Origin: Agrypnia vestita
Lineage: Eukaryota > Arthropoda > Insecta > Trichoptera > Phryganeidae
Direction: 5' to 3'
Length of the DNA stretch: 64,000 nucleotides
Assembly (NCBI GenBank): GCA_016648135.1
Contig: JADDOH010024906.1
Location: 1 to 64,000 of the forward strand
The translations under genes and the position numbers were made by a program. Below the pieces are notes generated by a model. That model saw only the letters and a program-made list of their open reading frames with translations. It ran no database searches and was not told the DNA's origin. This document shows, in pieces, positions 21,840-32,037 of the stretch (its first letter is position 1; each line of letters starts with the position of its first letter).

Positions 21840-22265
21840 AATTAATTTGGTATTAGAAATTTCACAGAACTTTGTTGTGAAAAATTACAACTTCACAAAT
21901 ATGAATGTGTTCTTGAATATAATATCTGTTGTATTAAATATGGGTCCAAATAAAATGAATTAATCGGTTTATTCTGGCGTCCATCTAGCGGTAGTATTGC
22001 AAAGTAATTTGAACTACCGTATCAAAAAAGTGAATAGCTCTAAAATGAACAAAAATAACAATTAATCAATTAATAAAGTGAGAATTACATATAAGGTCGA
22101 TATATTCACGGAAATATACAAAGCTCCTATAGCTTAGTGGTTAGAGCACCGGCCCCAGAAAGAAGGTGGCCCGGGTTTGAATCCCGGTAGTAGCCAAATA
22201 TTTTTTCGTGAATTAGATTTTTCTGTATGTCTTTATAATTGATTAATTAATTTGGTTTTAAAAAT
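21840..22265 (+). mobile_element. tRNA-derived SINE, family 2 (copy 2)
   Basis: The head at 22131-22203 has TATAGCTTAGTGGTTAGAGC (D-arm and A box) and CCGGGTTTGAATCCCGG (a perfect T-arm with B box). Its acceptor ends pair in 6 of 7 positions, but the anticodon arm is malformed, so it is not a working tRNA gene. The tail is TTTTTTCGTGAATTAGATTT, then CTGTATGTCTTTATAATTGA. The upstream segment from 21860 (TTTCACAGAACTTTGTTGTG) matches flanks of copies 1 and 3. Confidence 0.85.
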
Positions 22266-23689
22266 AGACTAAGGTATTTATGGTTCAATGTATAATGTTT
22301 ACATGCACATCTTTCAATGGTTGTCAAAATAAACAGTGTAAAAGCTGATCAGTCTATTTCTAGGCGTAAGTTTATTTCTAAATTATACTGTCTCTAGTCA
22401 ACTCGTCTAGATCTAGAACACGTGATCGATATCTGTTTTAATTTCTAATCAACACGTGTACAGCGTGGAGATTTATCACAATTAACTCTCGCAGATTTAT
22501 TAAATCGCGTCTCATTACGTGAACACTTGCTGCAAGTTAGAGCATCGTGATAGATTCCCAACGGTATGGGATGGAAAAAATGATTCTCCCGACAAAATTT
22601 TCTTTTACTTAAGTGCTTATGTCTGCCGACTCTATATAGAGTTGGCTCATAATGTTTTAGTAGGTGGGATGACTAAATGTTTATCTAGATGAATTACCTA
22701 GGGGATCACTATCATTAAAATGTATTGTTAACGTTTTGTTCCTGTATGGACATTAAGAGTTTTTTACACCAAAAATGTGAATTAACTGAATACAGTATGC
22801 CACCAGTGCTTATACAACACTCTCAATTTACTATCGAATCGGGACATTTATAAATTTGAAACAGAATTTTCTTGCACGGTTAAAATAATTTTATTTTACT
22901 TATATTAAGAATAATGAATTATTAATATTTGAGGGGTATGAAAGCAAAGGCGGCAATATCCTGAATGCTTCTGAAATAAGTACAAAAAAAACCTGCATCT
23001 ACTCAAGGACATTTTTCTGAAATCTACGAAACCTTAATGTTATTGGAAAAATATTTTAAAAACAATTTCCAACAACTTAGTTTTTCTTTTACATGTGTGT
23101 ATAAATAAATATTTTACCTTTAAATATAGATATTGGTGTCTTTGCTACTAAATAGTGAACATCGTTGCTTTTGTTATTTACATAATTGGATATTGCTGTC
23201 TTTGCTACGATGTCCCAGTCTTAATCTCACATTAGTATTTTGTTTTTGCTATTTTGTCACGTCCTAAGGGTTGATTGGTTGAAATGGATATTTCTGTTTT
23301 TGATTTAAATAGTGAAAAATTTAATAATGAACAGTAATAGATGTAGAAACATGATTATGGAAGGGACAGAGTTAATTTTAATGCAGTCACCGATGGTTAC
23401 TAAAAAAGTTGTCACCTTTACTGCATAATTTTTTTTTAATTTTTGGATATTACTTGCTATCTTTGCCCCTCATTTTACATTGTTAACTTTCATGATAGTC
23501 CAACGTTTTACAGAAAATATATCAGAAATATTGAAAAAAATGCTAACTTTGGAGTAGCCTTTGATTTTAGGCTAATTTAGGCAGGACCCATTACCTGTAA
23601 AGTATTGTGGACTAGATCTAATACACCCTTTATTTAAAAACTACATTCTAACATTCGAATAACTATACATATATCTGGAATATGCAAAC
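22266..23689. other. intergenic, nothing recognised
   Basis: AT-rich. A partial relative of the 175-bp repeat family may lie at 23490-23560. No gene supported. Confidence 0.4.
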
Positions 23690-24115
23690 TTTATTAATCA
23701 GTTATTTGGTCACCGTATTATACAACACATGTTGCGAAAATCGAAAGAGAGCAGAAAAAGTTTCTAAATATTTTGTCCTACAGAGCCAGTCAACACATAA
23801 ATCTTCACAGCTATAAGGATAATCTCGCCCTTTTCAAAATGCACAAACTGAAGGAAAATATTCGATTTTGTTATGCTAAACAAGATTATCAGTAAAGCTA
23901 TTAATTTTCTTTCTTTTTCTGATATAAATTTGCATATTGAACCCGATATGAGAAACGCCGAATTTTTTTAGAAAAAGTCAGCATCCTAATAATATTGGTT
24001 ATTTTTCTCCTATCACAAGAGTGTGTTGTACAACACAATGCGTACTGTGCTGAACATAACATTAATACTGATATTGTTGCAGACCTATTATCATTCATAA
24101 TATTACTTCTATATA
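23690..24115 (+). pseudogene. LINE reverse transcriptase C-terminal fragment
   Basis: One frame reads VIWSPYYTTHVAKIEREQKK, then FLNILSYRASQHINLHSYKD, to a stop at 23888. This is the thumb region of a non-LTR retrotransposon reverse transcriptase. After it, in shifted frames, EPDMRNAEFF and NNIGYFSPITRVC correspond to the extreme C-terminus of the same protein type. Probably the same broad LINE group as the minus-strand fragment at 31190-31460. 5'-truncated and frameshifted. Confidence 0.75.
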
Positions 24116-24700
24116 ATATCCTGAACCCTCAGAACAAATAAAATCAATTATTTATTTATATTGTATTATCTTTCTTGATAACACTACTTTGGTACACTTA
24201 ATACCCGTATGCATGTTGCTTGAGCCGGCCGGAAATAGTGGAATTAGTATCGTGGGCTGAGTTTTAAACAATAATGCAAAGTTTTTAATATTTTTTGTAT
24301 CCAGTATTCTGTAAATGTCTTATTTAAAATAAAATAAAATAAAAATATACGATATTTAAATGTTATACGATTGTCTGCATTTGATAGAAAATATTATTTT
24401 TCATATAGGTAACTCAAACCAACATAAAACTTAATGATATATGGATAAACTTCTAATTACAATCTATGTTCACCGTTACCAAGAATGCATAAAGCTGGCT
24501 TCTGCTATACCGAACATAGTGCTTTGTAGCTTAACTGCACTTAAACTTTAAATATACTGTTGGCGAAATGTGTGAATGATTTCATACAACTTTCGGTAAG
24601 CGTTTTTCTGGTATACGGAGTCATTAAAAAGGTATTATATTTATATTTTAATGCTGAATGTTTGTAACAAATTTGCAATTTGTTAATTGTATTTGTTTAT
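24116..24700. other. intergenic, nothing recognised
   Basis: AT-rich DNA ending in a pyrimidine-rich tract (TTGTATTTGTTTATTCAAG, to 24705) that could serve as the acceptor of the next entry. Confidence 0.45.
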
Positions 24701-24705
24701 TCAAG

Positions 24706-24940
24706 CATGCATACCGAGTACATACTAATGTGGTGGTCTGCCGTGACTAGCTCCTCGAGCGTGCGAATCAACCAACCACCGTTCGAGGCGAATCTCAACA
24801 CTGCCACCAACGGTAGGCCGACGCGGGCGACGATGTACCGGCCGCCCGCGAGCCGGATTCCTGCCGCGCGCCGGTATCACCACTCTTTCGCCGACCGCCG
24901 TAGACTATATTATGACAACGTTATCTATTATACTCAGTAA
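24706..24940 (+). CDS. candidate terminal exon, unknown protein
   Basis: After a pyrimidine-rich acceptor-like site (TTCAAG|C) the frame from 24707 is open to TAA at 24938-24940. The peptide begins MHTEYILMWWSAVTSSSS, contains NGRPTRATMYRPPASRIPAA and ends RRRLYYDNVIYYTQ. Roughly four in five third positions are G or C from 24740 to 24900, whereas the flanks are strongly AT-rich. That is the expected look of a conserved exon. Rich in Arg, Pro, Ser and Tyr; no domain recognised. A retroelement fragment is an alternative, but no repeat copies occur in the window. Confidence 0.42.
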
Positions 24941-25079
24941 ACTATCATTGTAATCATTTTACATCAACAAATCGACCTTTGTAAAATTGAGAGTATTTCT
25001 TATCATCCTGTATCTCCATCTATTCTGCCTTAGCTTATCACTTTATCTACATACATTAAATTTGAGCGCAATAACACGG

Positions 25080-25345
25080 TGCATGTCGTCGATATAACAA
25101 AGAGCTGTACGGCATGCAAGGAGAGCCCGATGTGATCAGTTCTATCAAGGTGGGGCGCTTGGGATAGGCTGGTCAGGTTATCAGAATAGACGACGATAGC
25201 CCTGTAAAACGCCTCTTCATTACCATACCACAAGGACGAAGAAGACCAGGAAGGCCCAAACTGCGATGGATAGACTCTATCAGCGCAGATACATCCATAT
25301 TATGAATACCAACTGGAAGACGAAAGCAATAGACAGATAAGAATG
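25080..25345 (+). pseudogene. LINE ORF2 C-terminal fragment
   Basis: Reads YNKELYGMQGEPDVISSIKV, then GRLG, a stop where Trp is usual, AGQVIRIDDDSPVKRLF and GRRRPGRPKLRWIDSI, followed by a weak NWKTKAIDR tail. The KVGRLRWAGHV.R / GRRR.GRP..RW.D signature is typical of the region after the reverse transcriptase in insect LINEs. Stops and the missing upstream domains show a dead, 5'-truncated copy. Confidence 0.78.
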
Positions 25346-25519
25346 AAGGAGACTTCTGGATTCCTATCAGATAATATTAGAAAGATCATGGACGAAAATA
25401 TTGACAAAAATTAATCAAAAACTTTCTTTACCAAATATCGTATATAATAATGGAATAATCTCAGCATACTCCACTTCTAAATTTAAGCGTTTGTTTCTAT
25501 AAAAGAGACAATACTTTTG

Positions 25520-25655
25520 AAATTTGAAGAATTTGAAATTTTAATATAAATAAAAAATATTTTTCCTGATGAAGAAGCCATTGGCTTTGAAACATGTTGA
25601 TTTTTTTCAATAAATAAGTGGTTTAAACAAAGTTAATTTATATTAATTATATCTT
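25520..25655 (+). mobile_element. Penelope-like pLTR with hammerhead (type C, copy 1)
   Basis: From CCTGATGAAGAAGCCATTGG through AAACATGTTGATTTTTTTCA to ATAAATAAGTGGTTTAAACA this is virtually identical to 30230-30320, which follows a GIY-YIG coding segment. No coding part of the element is visible to its left, so this is a terminal-repeat fragment or a severely 5'-truncated copy. Confidence 0.78.
25565..25600 (+). ncRNA. hammerhead ribozyme motif, type C copy 1
   Basis: Core CTGATGA at 25566-25572. Stem II is G-A-A-G-C-C paired with G-G-C-T-T-T (25574-25579 with 25583-25588, one G-T pair) around loop ATT. Core GAAA is at 25589-25592. The self-complementary ACATGT at 25592-25597 would make stem III, followed by T as the cleavage nucleotide and GA pairing with the TC before the core. 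A stem III without a loop favours dimeric action, which has been described for minimal hammerheads. Confidence 0.72.
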
Positions 25656-25679
25656 ATTTTTTAATTAGGTCTAGAAAAT

Positions 25680-25745
25680 TTTCGATAGATATATATATAT
25701 ATAGATTATATATATATATATTATACTATATATATATATGATATG
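25680..25745. repeat. TA microsatellite
   Basis: Three adjoining TATATA runs with short interruptions, partly palindromic. Confidence 0.95.
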
Positions 25746-27500
25746 ATATTTTTGTGAAGTGTATACGTCAAAATCCTAAAGAATATTTGAAAAACAATTT
25801 TGAATATAACATCATATTTCACCAGATCCAAAAAATCCTTCCCTCTACGCGACCCGCAACGCTTATCGAACAAAGAGTCAAGATTCTGTATTTGAGTTAA
25901 TTATCAATTACACCTGATTACGAGAGGGACTGATCCTCTTGAAATCATAGCAGTGTTAATAAAACCCAATATGTGCACATTTAAAAGAATTCTTGAGTGT
26001 ACATAAAAATAAAAATGTTATTATTTATTATACCTATGTATTTAAATCTTTTACAAAAAAAATCTCTCATTTCCGTAATAATAAAAATGCGGATATGTGC
26101 TTTAGTATTAAAAGATCGTCCTTTATACGGTTAATTGTGTTCAAATGTAGACAAGACCGAGTTTAGCAATAAATATTTAAAATATTAGCTACGGAAATGA
26201 ATACTTAAATACAAATGGCGAAAGTGGTCGTCGTGATTAATACGTGATGAAAGAGGCTTTCATGAGCCATGTTCCTCGGAATTGTTAGCCCGTGTCAACC
26301 CTACCCCACACCCTTAATTACGTATTAATAGAACGGAAGATAACGGTTGCCTATATGTTTGATGCTTGAGGGATAATGGGAATATTTAATTCGTTTTCAA
26401 CGCTTTAAATGAATAATAGATAAATAAATGATTAATGTGAGTAATCTAACGGTCCAAAGTTGAGAATATTTTAGATTCTCTGATTTTTGCATGGCCACAG
26501 ACCTGGTAAAGTCAAGCATTTTGATTTAAAAAAAAAACATGTTGCAAGTATTAAAAATACTAAAGACAGGATATTACATTGAAAAAAAAGCAAAATTAGA
26601 AAAAAAAATTATCTCTTGGAACGGTTGGAAGGCATTTTATATGATGTAGGCATCGCTGATTAAGTTTTTTTTTGTGATTTTTCCTTTATGAAAACACAAC
26701 TTTTTTGCACCGCTTAGTGCTAAAATTTCAAAAACTACTAAACCGGTTGTTATGAAATTTTAACCACATATTTTGTACACAAATAGCAACCGACTGAACT
26801 AGAATTATTTAAAAAATTAAATTTTTACTTTTTTTGGCAAAAAGCAGTAAAAAAACATGCATTTTATTTCTTCCATGTTTTTCGCCGCCATTTTGTTATT
26901 TTTGCATGAACATTAAAAATTATAGTTAAGTCGGTTACTAATAATGTATTGAACCTAAAAATTTAAGATGCCCATTTTTAAAATTTCAACACCAGCACAG
27001 ACCCACTTACTAATCGAGGCATTGAATTTAAATGGTGTTTTTGTATATTAAAAGTGCATAAAATATATGATATTTTATTTTTAACGTAAATATTTCAAAA
27101 GTGTATTTATGAAGCCTGACAAACCCTACATGAATATCTTTTTTCATAATCTCATTAAAAATCATAAAAATAGCCTTTTTTCGAGCGCCCGAAGTAGAAT
27201 CCGGCCTTAAAGCGTAGTCGAATACGCTAAACAAACCAGCACTGATACATAAAAAAAAATAGCCGGCGCACATCAGGCGAGTTGCACAAACTCATCCATT
27301 TATTAAATTTGCGTTAAAGTGAATGATTTTTGAATGTGGTAATTCCATTGAGGATTTAGTATAAGTTATGCCTCACAATATCAAAGCCAATAGCCTTGAT
27401 ACTATCAATAACAATATGGCTCAATACATTACCGATTTCTGAATTTTATTTTCCACAAATAACAGACAAATAATACTTCGTTCAACATAAAAAACTGATT
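25746..27500. other. intergenic with RTE-like 3' trace
   Basis: AT-rich. Around 26730-26780 the text AAAACTACTAAACCGGTT resembles the phrase found in the untranslated 3' part of RTE-like repeats, as at 39080. No coding segment recognised. Confidence 0.4.
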
Positions 27501-27504
27501 TGCT

Positions 27505-27735
27505 GACCGTACTTTCGCAGTGACTGAACCAATGTTATGGAATAAACTACCTAATGAACTGAGACAAACAGCTTACCACAGTTTAAAAAACAACTTAAAA
27601 CGCACTTATTTAGACAATCTTATAAAAATGTATAGAATCAAACCATTACAACACTATCTTATGTTTTCCGTTCATAGTATGCACTCAGCAAAAATACCTA
27701 ATTCTTACTGGCATTCTCAAGTATTGTTTTAACCG
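27505..27735 (+). pseudogene. LINE ORF C-terminus (FAV.EP.LWN.LP type)
   Basis: The frame DRTFAVTEPMLWNKLPNELR, then QTAYHS, a missing Phe, KNNLKRTYL, is the well-known C-terminal signature F.V..P.LWN.LP..LR......FK..LK..L of CR1/Jockey-like LINEs. The copy is short, only this tail being present, and ends in an AT-rich 3' region with AATAAA-like words. Confidence 0.8.
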
Positions 27736-27739
27736 TTAT

Positions 27740-28036
27740 TTTAATATTTTTGCTTGTCTTTTGCTTTGCTTGCTTTTAGTGTAAATGTTATAATAAATAG
27801 TTTTTTTTAGTAAATAAATTGTTTTTTACTACATTTTTTTTGTGGAGCGTCCTTGAGGTGGGTATTCACAAGATGGCGCTGTATAAATTATACAATTATT
27901 ATTAATCAAATATATTCTAGCTAATCATCTGCGCAAGCACACTAAATTGTACTACATTGTGCCATACCAAACAATTATTTGCGTAATCGAGGTCATGCAT
28001 ATTCCATATTCCAAAACGCAGAACGGATGAGTACTT
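27740..28036. other. intergenic, nothing recognised
   Basis: AT-rich with T runs. No coding or repeat family identified. Confidence 0.4.
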
Positions 28037-28038
28037 AT

Positions 28039-28185
28039 TGGTGTAGTGGTCATGATGTTCGCCTAGTGATCTGGTGGTCGGTGGTCCGAGCCCCACTACG
28101 GGACACCAGCAAATTATATTAATTTATAGCACAAGCGTTTAGATTTGTTTAAAAATTAAAAGAATATTGATGCAACGCGTATTTC
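28039..28185 (+). mobile_element. tRNA-derived SINE, family 1 (copy 2)
   Basis: The head TTGGTGTAGTGGTCATGATG has the A-box region. The B-box equivalent is GTGGTCCGAGCCCCACTACG (one or two changes from copy 1). The body has GCACAAGCGTTTAGATTTGT and AAGAATATTGATGCAACGCG. Plus-strand counterpart of 14430-14605. Confidence 0.85.
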
Positions 28186-28189
28186 AAAT

Positions 28190-29317
28190 TAGCATCTCTT
28201 AATATAATATTTAAATGATAGGCACTCTATAACATGTAGTTTGCAACTTTTGAATGAACTGACGGATCATGTCAATGTTTTTAATGACAGCACTAATACA
28301 TTTTCACATTACATTAAATTTTAAATACACATATGCATGTTTATGCTAGAGCAGGTCGAAGAAACTTGTAATTGGGATAATGGGTAGATTCTTAATTAAT
28401 AATGTATTTCTCTTTATATATCACGTACCCATTATACTGTTAGTGTCTCTAATAAAATAAAAAATAATAAAATAAGCACTAAAAACATAGTATATTTTAG
28501 AACTCACCACTCAAATTGCAAGATGGAGCAATCTATCATGCGATTATTAAAAAAAATATTCCTTCCCTCAACCTTTATCCAAACCACTTTGCCCTATCTT
28601 CCAGTTTATTATATTATTTATTATTTTGTATTTTGCTTCATAATGTCTTATTTTGCATTGTGAATTTCTATTTTAATATTTTATTTTATATTTAACAAAG
28701 AAATAATAATTTAAAAAGAAAGGCGTACAGAAAAATGTGAAATCTATTTAAGGTTCTCAATAAAATGAATGAATACATGAAATAAACAATAAAATGCAAA
28801 ATAAATATAGCATAAGTAAAGTAAGAAAGCACTTTACATAAAAAAAATGTATTCAAGACCTCAGAAATAAAGCATAAAGTAGATAAAATAAAATAAGCTA
28901 ATCAAAATACAAATACAAAATAGGAACATAAAACTAAAAATAGAAATATCCAGGAAATATCCAAATATCACAGAGTTACAGCGTAAAATAATCACGAAAA
29001 TTTTAAGGAAGAAAGCATCATTCATTTGAAAATAGACGTATTCAAGAACAAACGATTAAAGCATAAAAATAACTTCAAAAGTAATAAGTAAAAAACATAA
29101 AAAATATGATGATAGGAGTATCTTGAAATGTAGAGATAAAGCAAAAAAAATGAGGACAAGGGAATATATAAAAAATATAGCATAAATAAGTAAGAAAAGC
29201 TAAAATAATATCCAGAAACATAAAACTTGTGATAAAAAGCTTCAAAATGTGCAAACATAATTTTTTGTTAATGTGAAAGAAATCACATTGCTCATTATAA
29301 TAAAAAACTGTTTTTTT
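28190..29317. other. intergenic, A-rich
   Basis: Very A-rich on the plus strand from 28780 to 29260, with AAATAAAGCATAAA-like words. No frame recognised; the minus-strand frame at 29022-29258 is low-complexity. Confidence 0.45.
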
Positions 29318-29731
29318 ATTTCATAAAATTATTATCAAAAAATAAACTTATTTTAGACAAATTTAATTTGTAGCGTTGTAAATAAAGTCTTCTTCAAATA
29401 CAGCAATTTTATTTTGTGGTGACATAATTATAATTTATATAAATTAACTTTGAAAACAACACTTATTTATTGAAAAAATTCAACATGTTGAATTTTTACA
29501 ATAAATAAGTGGTGTTTACAAAGTAAATTTATATAAATTATAAATAAAGATTTACGAAATACTGTAAAACACAACATTATGATATACGAATAATATTTTT
29601 AATAACGCATAAATAATATGTTAAATAATTGTGAAAAATAAATATGTTAATATTTCATTTCATAAAATTATTATCAAAAAATAAACTAATTTTAGACAAA
29701 TTTAATTTGTAGCGTTATAAATAAAGATAAG
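29318..29731. repeat. 76-bp direct repeats flanking a palindrome
   Basis: 29318-29393 and 29656-29731 are near-identical (TTTCATAAAATTATTATCAA ... TTTAATTTGTAGCGTT). Between them lies the 112-bp palindrome listed next. The arrangement resembles two partial copies of one Penelope-like unit arranged around inverted terminal-repeat halves. Confidence 0.8.
29430..29541. mobile_element. palindrome of two type C pLTR halves joined at the ribozyme cleavage region
   Basis: Arms 29430-29485 and 29486-29541 are inverted copies centred exactly within ACATGT (29483-29488). Read outward, each arm is TTGAATTTTT, then CAATAAATAAGTG, then TTTATATAAATTAT: the part of the type C pLTR lying 3' of the hammerhead core. 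The core itself (CTGATGA...GAAA) is absent from both arms, so the join coincides with the palindromic stem III. Confidence 0.85.
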
Positions 29732-29751
29732 GAATATACTAATAATAATAA

Positions 29752-30147
29752 ACTTTTTATACTAATAATAAATTAAAAAAATACATATTAAATAATAAAG
29801 ATAAGGATAATTTTTTTAAAAACTCGAGTGTTTATAAATTAATTTGTAATGATTGTGATTATTTTTATATAGGAAAAACGTGTAGAAATTTTGAAATTAG
29901 AATTAAAGAACACTTAAGGTGTTTAAATAGTAATAATTATTCTGAATTTGCTAACCATCTTTTGGCTACGGGTCATTCTTTTGATATTAATAAGGGTTTA
30001 CAAATTTTACATACAAATTATACAGAATCACAATTTGATAAATTAGAAATTTTGGAAATAAGAAAGAGTGTAAATAGTAAATTGAATATTATAAATAATC
30101 AGGTCCTTTTTGCAAATAGTTATCTTCTAAATTTATTTTCATATTAA
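29752..30147 (+). pseudogene. Penelope-like element: GIY-YIG endonuclease C-terminal fragment
   Basis: The frame is open from just after TAA (29749-29751) to TAA at 30145-30147. It reads SSVYKLICNDCDYFYIGKTC (the GVYKL..C..C..FYIG.T form of the GIY-YIG core), RNFEIRIKEHL with the conserved Arg and Glu, and EFANHLLATGHSFD with the conserved Asn-His. This nuclease domain sits at the C-terminus of Penelope-like retroelement proteins and nicks the target for reverse transcription (family knowledge). The reverse transcriptase domain that should precede it is missing. A type C pLTR with hammerhead follows within 90 bp, matching the expected order of a Penelope-like 3' end. The frame itself is undamaged, so the copy is probably recent but 5'-truncated. 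Confidence 0.85.
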
Positions 30148-30149
30148 TT

Positions 30150-30335
30150 AGGTACTTTATATTATTATTTTCCATATATAACTTTTTAATATTTTGATCT
30201 ATACTTCGATTTTTAAATATTATTTTTGTTTTCCTGATGAAGAAGCCATTGGCTTTGAAACATGTTGATTTTTTTCAATAAATAAGTGGTTTAAACAAAG
30301 TTAATTTATATTAATTATAAATAAAGATTTACAAA
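30150..30335 (+). mobile_element. Penelope-like 3' end: type C pLTR (copy 2)
   Basis: Follows the GIY-YIG frame directly. From 30232 it repeats 25564-25655 almost base for base (hammerhead motif, AATAAATAAGTGGTTTAAAC, AAGTTAATTTATATTAATTA). Confidence 0.82.
30233..30267 (+). ncRNA. hammerhead ribozyme motif, type C copy 2
   Basis: Identical core and stems to copy 1: CTGATGA 30234-30240, stem II closing ATT, GAAA 30257-30260, ACATGT 30260-30265, then TGA. Attached to the GIY-YIG fragment, it links this ribozyme type to a Penelope-like element. Confidence 0.75.
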
Positions 30336-30339
30336 ATAC

Positions 30340-31185
30340 TTCAGTGAAAAAAAAATTTATGATAAACGCATAATATATGGGGATGGAAAAAGACAGCTTT
30401 TATATTTGCTTTTCAAATAAGGAGTGGTTTAATTTTAAGGCTCACTTGCGGATCTATTAAATAATACACAATAATTATATAATGAAAAGTACACTGTTCG
30501 TTCCGCTAACTACTGAAATATTTAAAGGAAAATTTACATTTATATTGAAACAATCTAAGTTTTCTTGCAATTTTTAGTCTGTTCTGAACATGGCACAAAA
30601 TGTAGAATAATTACGTGTCCTACTGTACAGTTTAATATAATTACTGTCTAATTTTAGTAACTATAAAATGTGTAGTCTTTGATGTGAACACGTCATTAAA
30701 ATGATTATATCAGCTGTACTTTCTACTTCCTCAACGCCCGAAGCGAGAATGTTACTAAACAATATTTATTTATTTATTTATTTACGGGAAACTAACAGTA
30801 TTTTTATAGTAAATAAAAATCAGAAAATAAAAGAACATTCATTTTAAATAGTATAGCGACCATCTTAAAAGTTTCCTCAAATTTAACATTAAGAATTTAA
30901 GATATAGCAACAATAACTTAATATACAAAAAAATGAAAGGTTTAATTCAAAAACAAACCATGAAAGTTAAAGAATTAAAAGTAAAAGGGGAATCAGGAAT
31001 GGACACAGCTACTTAGTAAAAAGGGGAAGAGACAAGAGGAGAAAATGAAATATAGCAAAAAGATATGTAAGAAATACATTTTGCATACACATAAACGAGG
31101 TCTGGACAAAAAAAGAAGATGAATTAAAAAAAGAGAAAAAAGGTTTATTACTGTGGTGAATATCCAAGGGTTATAAATAAATCCA
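30340..31185. other. intergenic, nothing recognised
   Basis: AT-rich with an ATTT microsatellite at about 30764-30783. No gene supported. Confidence 0.45.
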
Positions 31186-31189
31186 TATT

Positions 31190-31460
31190 GATCAATTGAA
31201 GAGATCCAAGTCGCCAAATATAGTGTTGAAGAAATTAAATGAGCGATTTATAAAAATGTATTGCCGGTAGTTTGGTATTACTATGTGAAAGGCTAAAGCT
31301 CTCGACCGACTAGTGGATCTTCCGAGTACTCGGAAAGAGATGCGTTGCTCTGAAAAAAATGCCGGTAAGTCAATCTTGGTAGCTAGTTTGTGAAGAAATA
31401 CAACACCGCAAGTATTTTTGCGATTGACAGGGGGTACAATGTTAAAGAAGGCAATAAAGA
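31190..31460 (-). pseudogene. LINE reverse transcriptase C-terminal fragment
   Basis: Minus-strand frame: VVFLHKLATKIDLPAFF, EQRISFRVLGRSTSRSRALA, then FHIVIPNYRQYIFINRSFNFFN. It matches the tail of insect non-LTR elements in which V.FL.KL...ID.P..L..I.FRVP.R.TR...LF..P..RTNY is followed by a FN/DLF end. The glycine in RVLGRST (usually Pro) and the ALAFHIV stretch show drift. Only this C-terminal part is present. Confidence 0.72.
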
Positions 31461-31464
31461 GATA

Positions 31465-32029
31465 ATTTTTACACAAACTGTTTAGTCCTACACTAGTATT
31501 TAAAATTAAAAATAATGAACTTATGGAAATGATTTTTCCAATATTGTAAAAATTATCTTTTTGATATGCTTTCGTATTATGGAGGGTGGGGAGTTCTACG
31601 TCTTTGAGTGTATCATCGCCAAACCCCTTTACTAAAAATATTTCTGCTAATTATTGATCGATTCTACAACCATTCCTGCACCTGAAGGAAAGATTTCCAC
31701 GAAGATTCTATAACCCTTCACTAATTCAAAAGTTTGGCGTTGACTATTCTAGTTCTTCGGATTACATAGCTATTAATTAAAGATATAGCGAAGCCATGTT
31801 ATGTGTCGTCTTGAACATCATATTGTACTAAGCGGCACAAATCAGCGCGTTCAGCTAACTTCGTAACGCACAAAACATGTGTTAAACAATAGCTTAAATA
31901 TATGAGTTTTTTCAAAGGATAACGATGGCTTTCGTTTGTATGCGGTTCGTGATGCATTCGCAACACGATAATGCCGGACCGGCCATATATAATCTCACGT
32001 GATCCTGAAATCGAAAATAATTGCACATA
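31465..32029. other. intergenic, nothing recognised
   Basis: AT-rich. A short stretch at 31790-31900 resembles 20340-20420 (both contain a TGTTAAAC.ATAGCT word), perhaps another decayed repeat. Confidence 0.35.
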
Positions 32030-32037
32030 ATCTAGTA

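Noticed and set aside
22131..22203. A functional tRNA gene
   Set aside because: T-arm and acceptor look good, but the anticodon arm does not form a 5-bp stem with a 7-base loop, and the same sequence with its SINE tail recurs at 15.7 and 38.9 kb.
23901..24098. A minus-strand 65-codon protein with many cysteines
   Set aside because: The plus strand of the same bases encodes the C-terminal end of a LINE protein, so this frame is a shadow.
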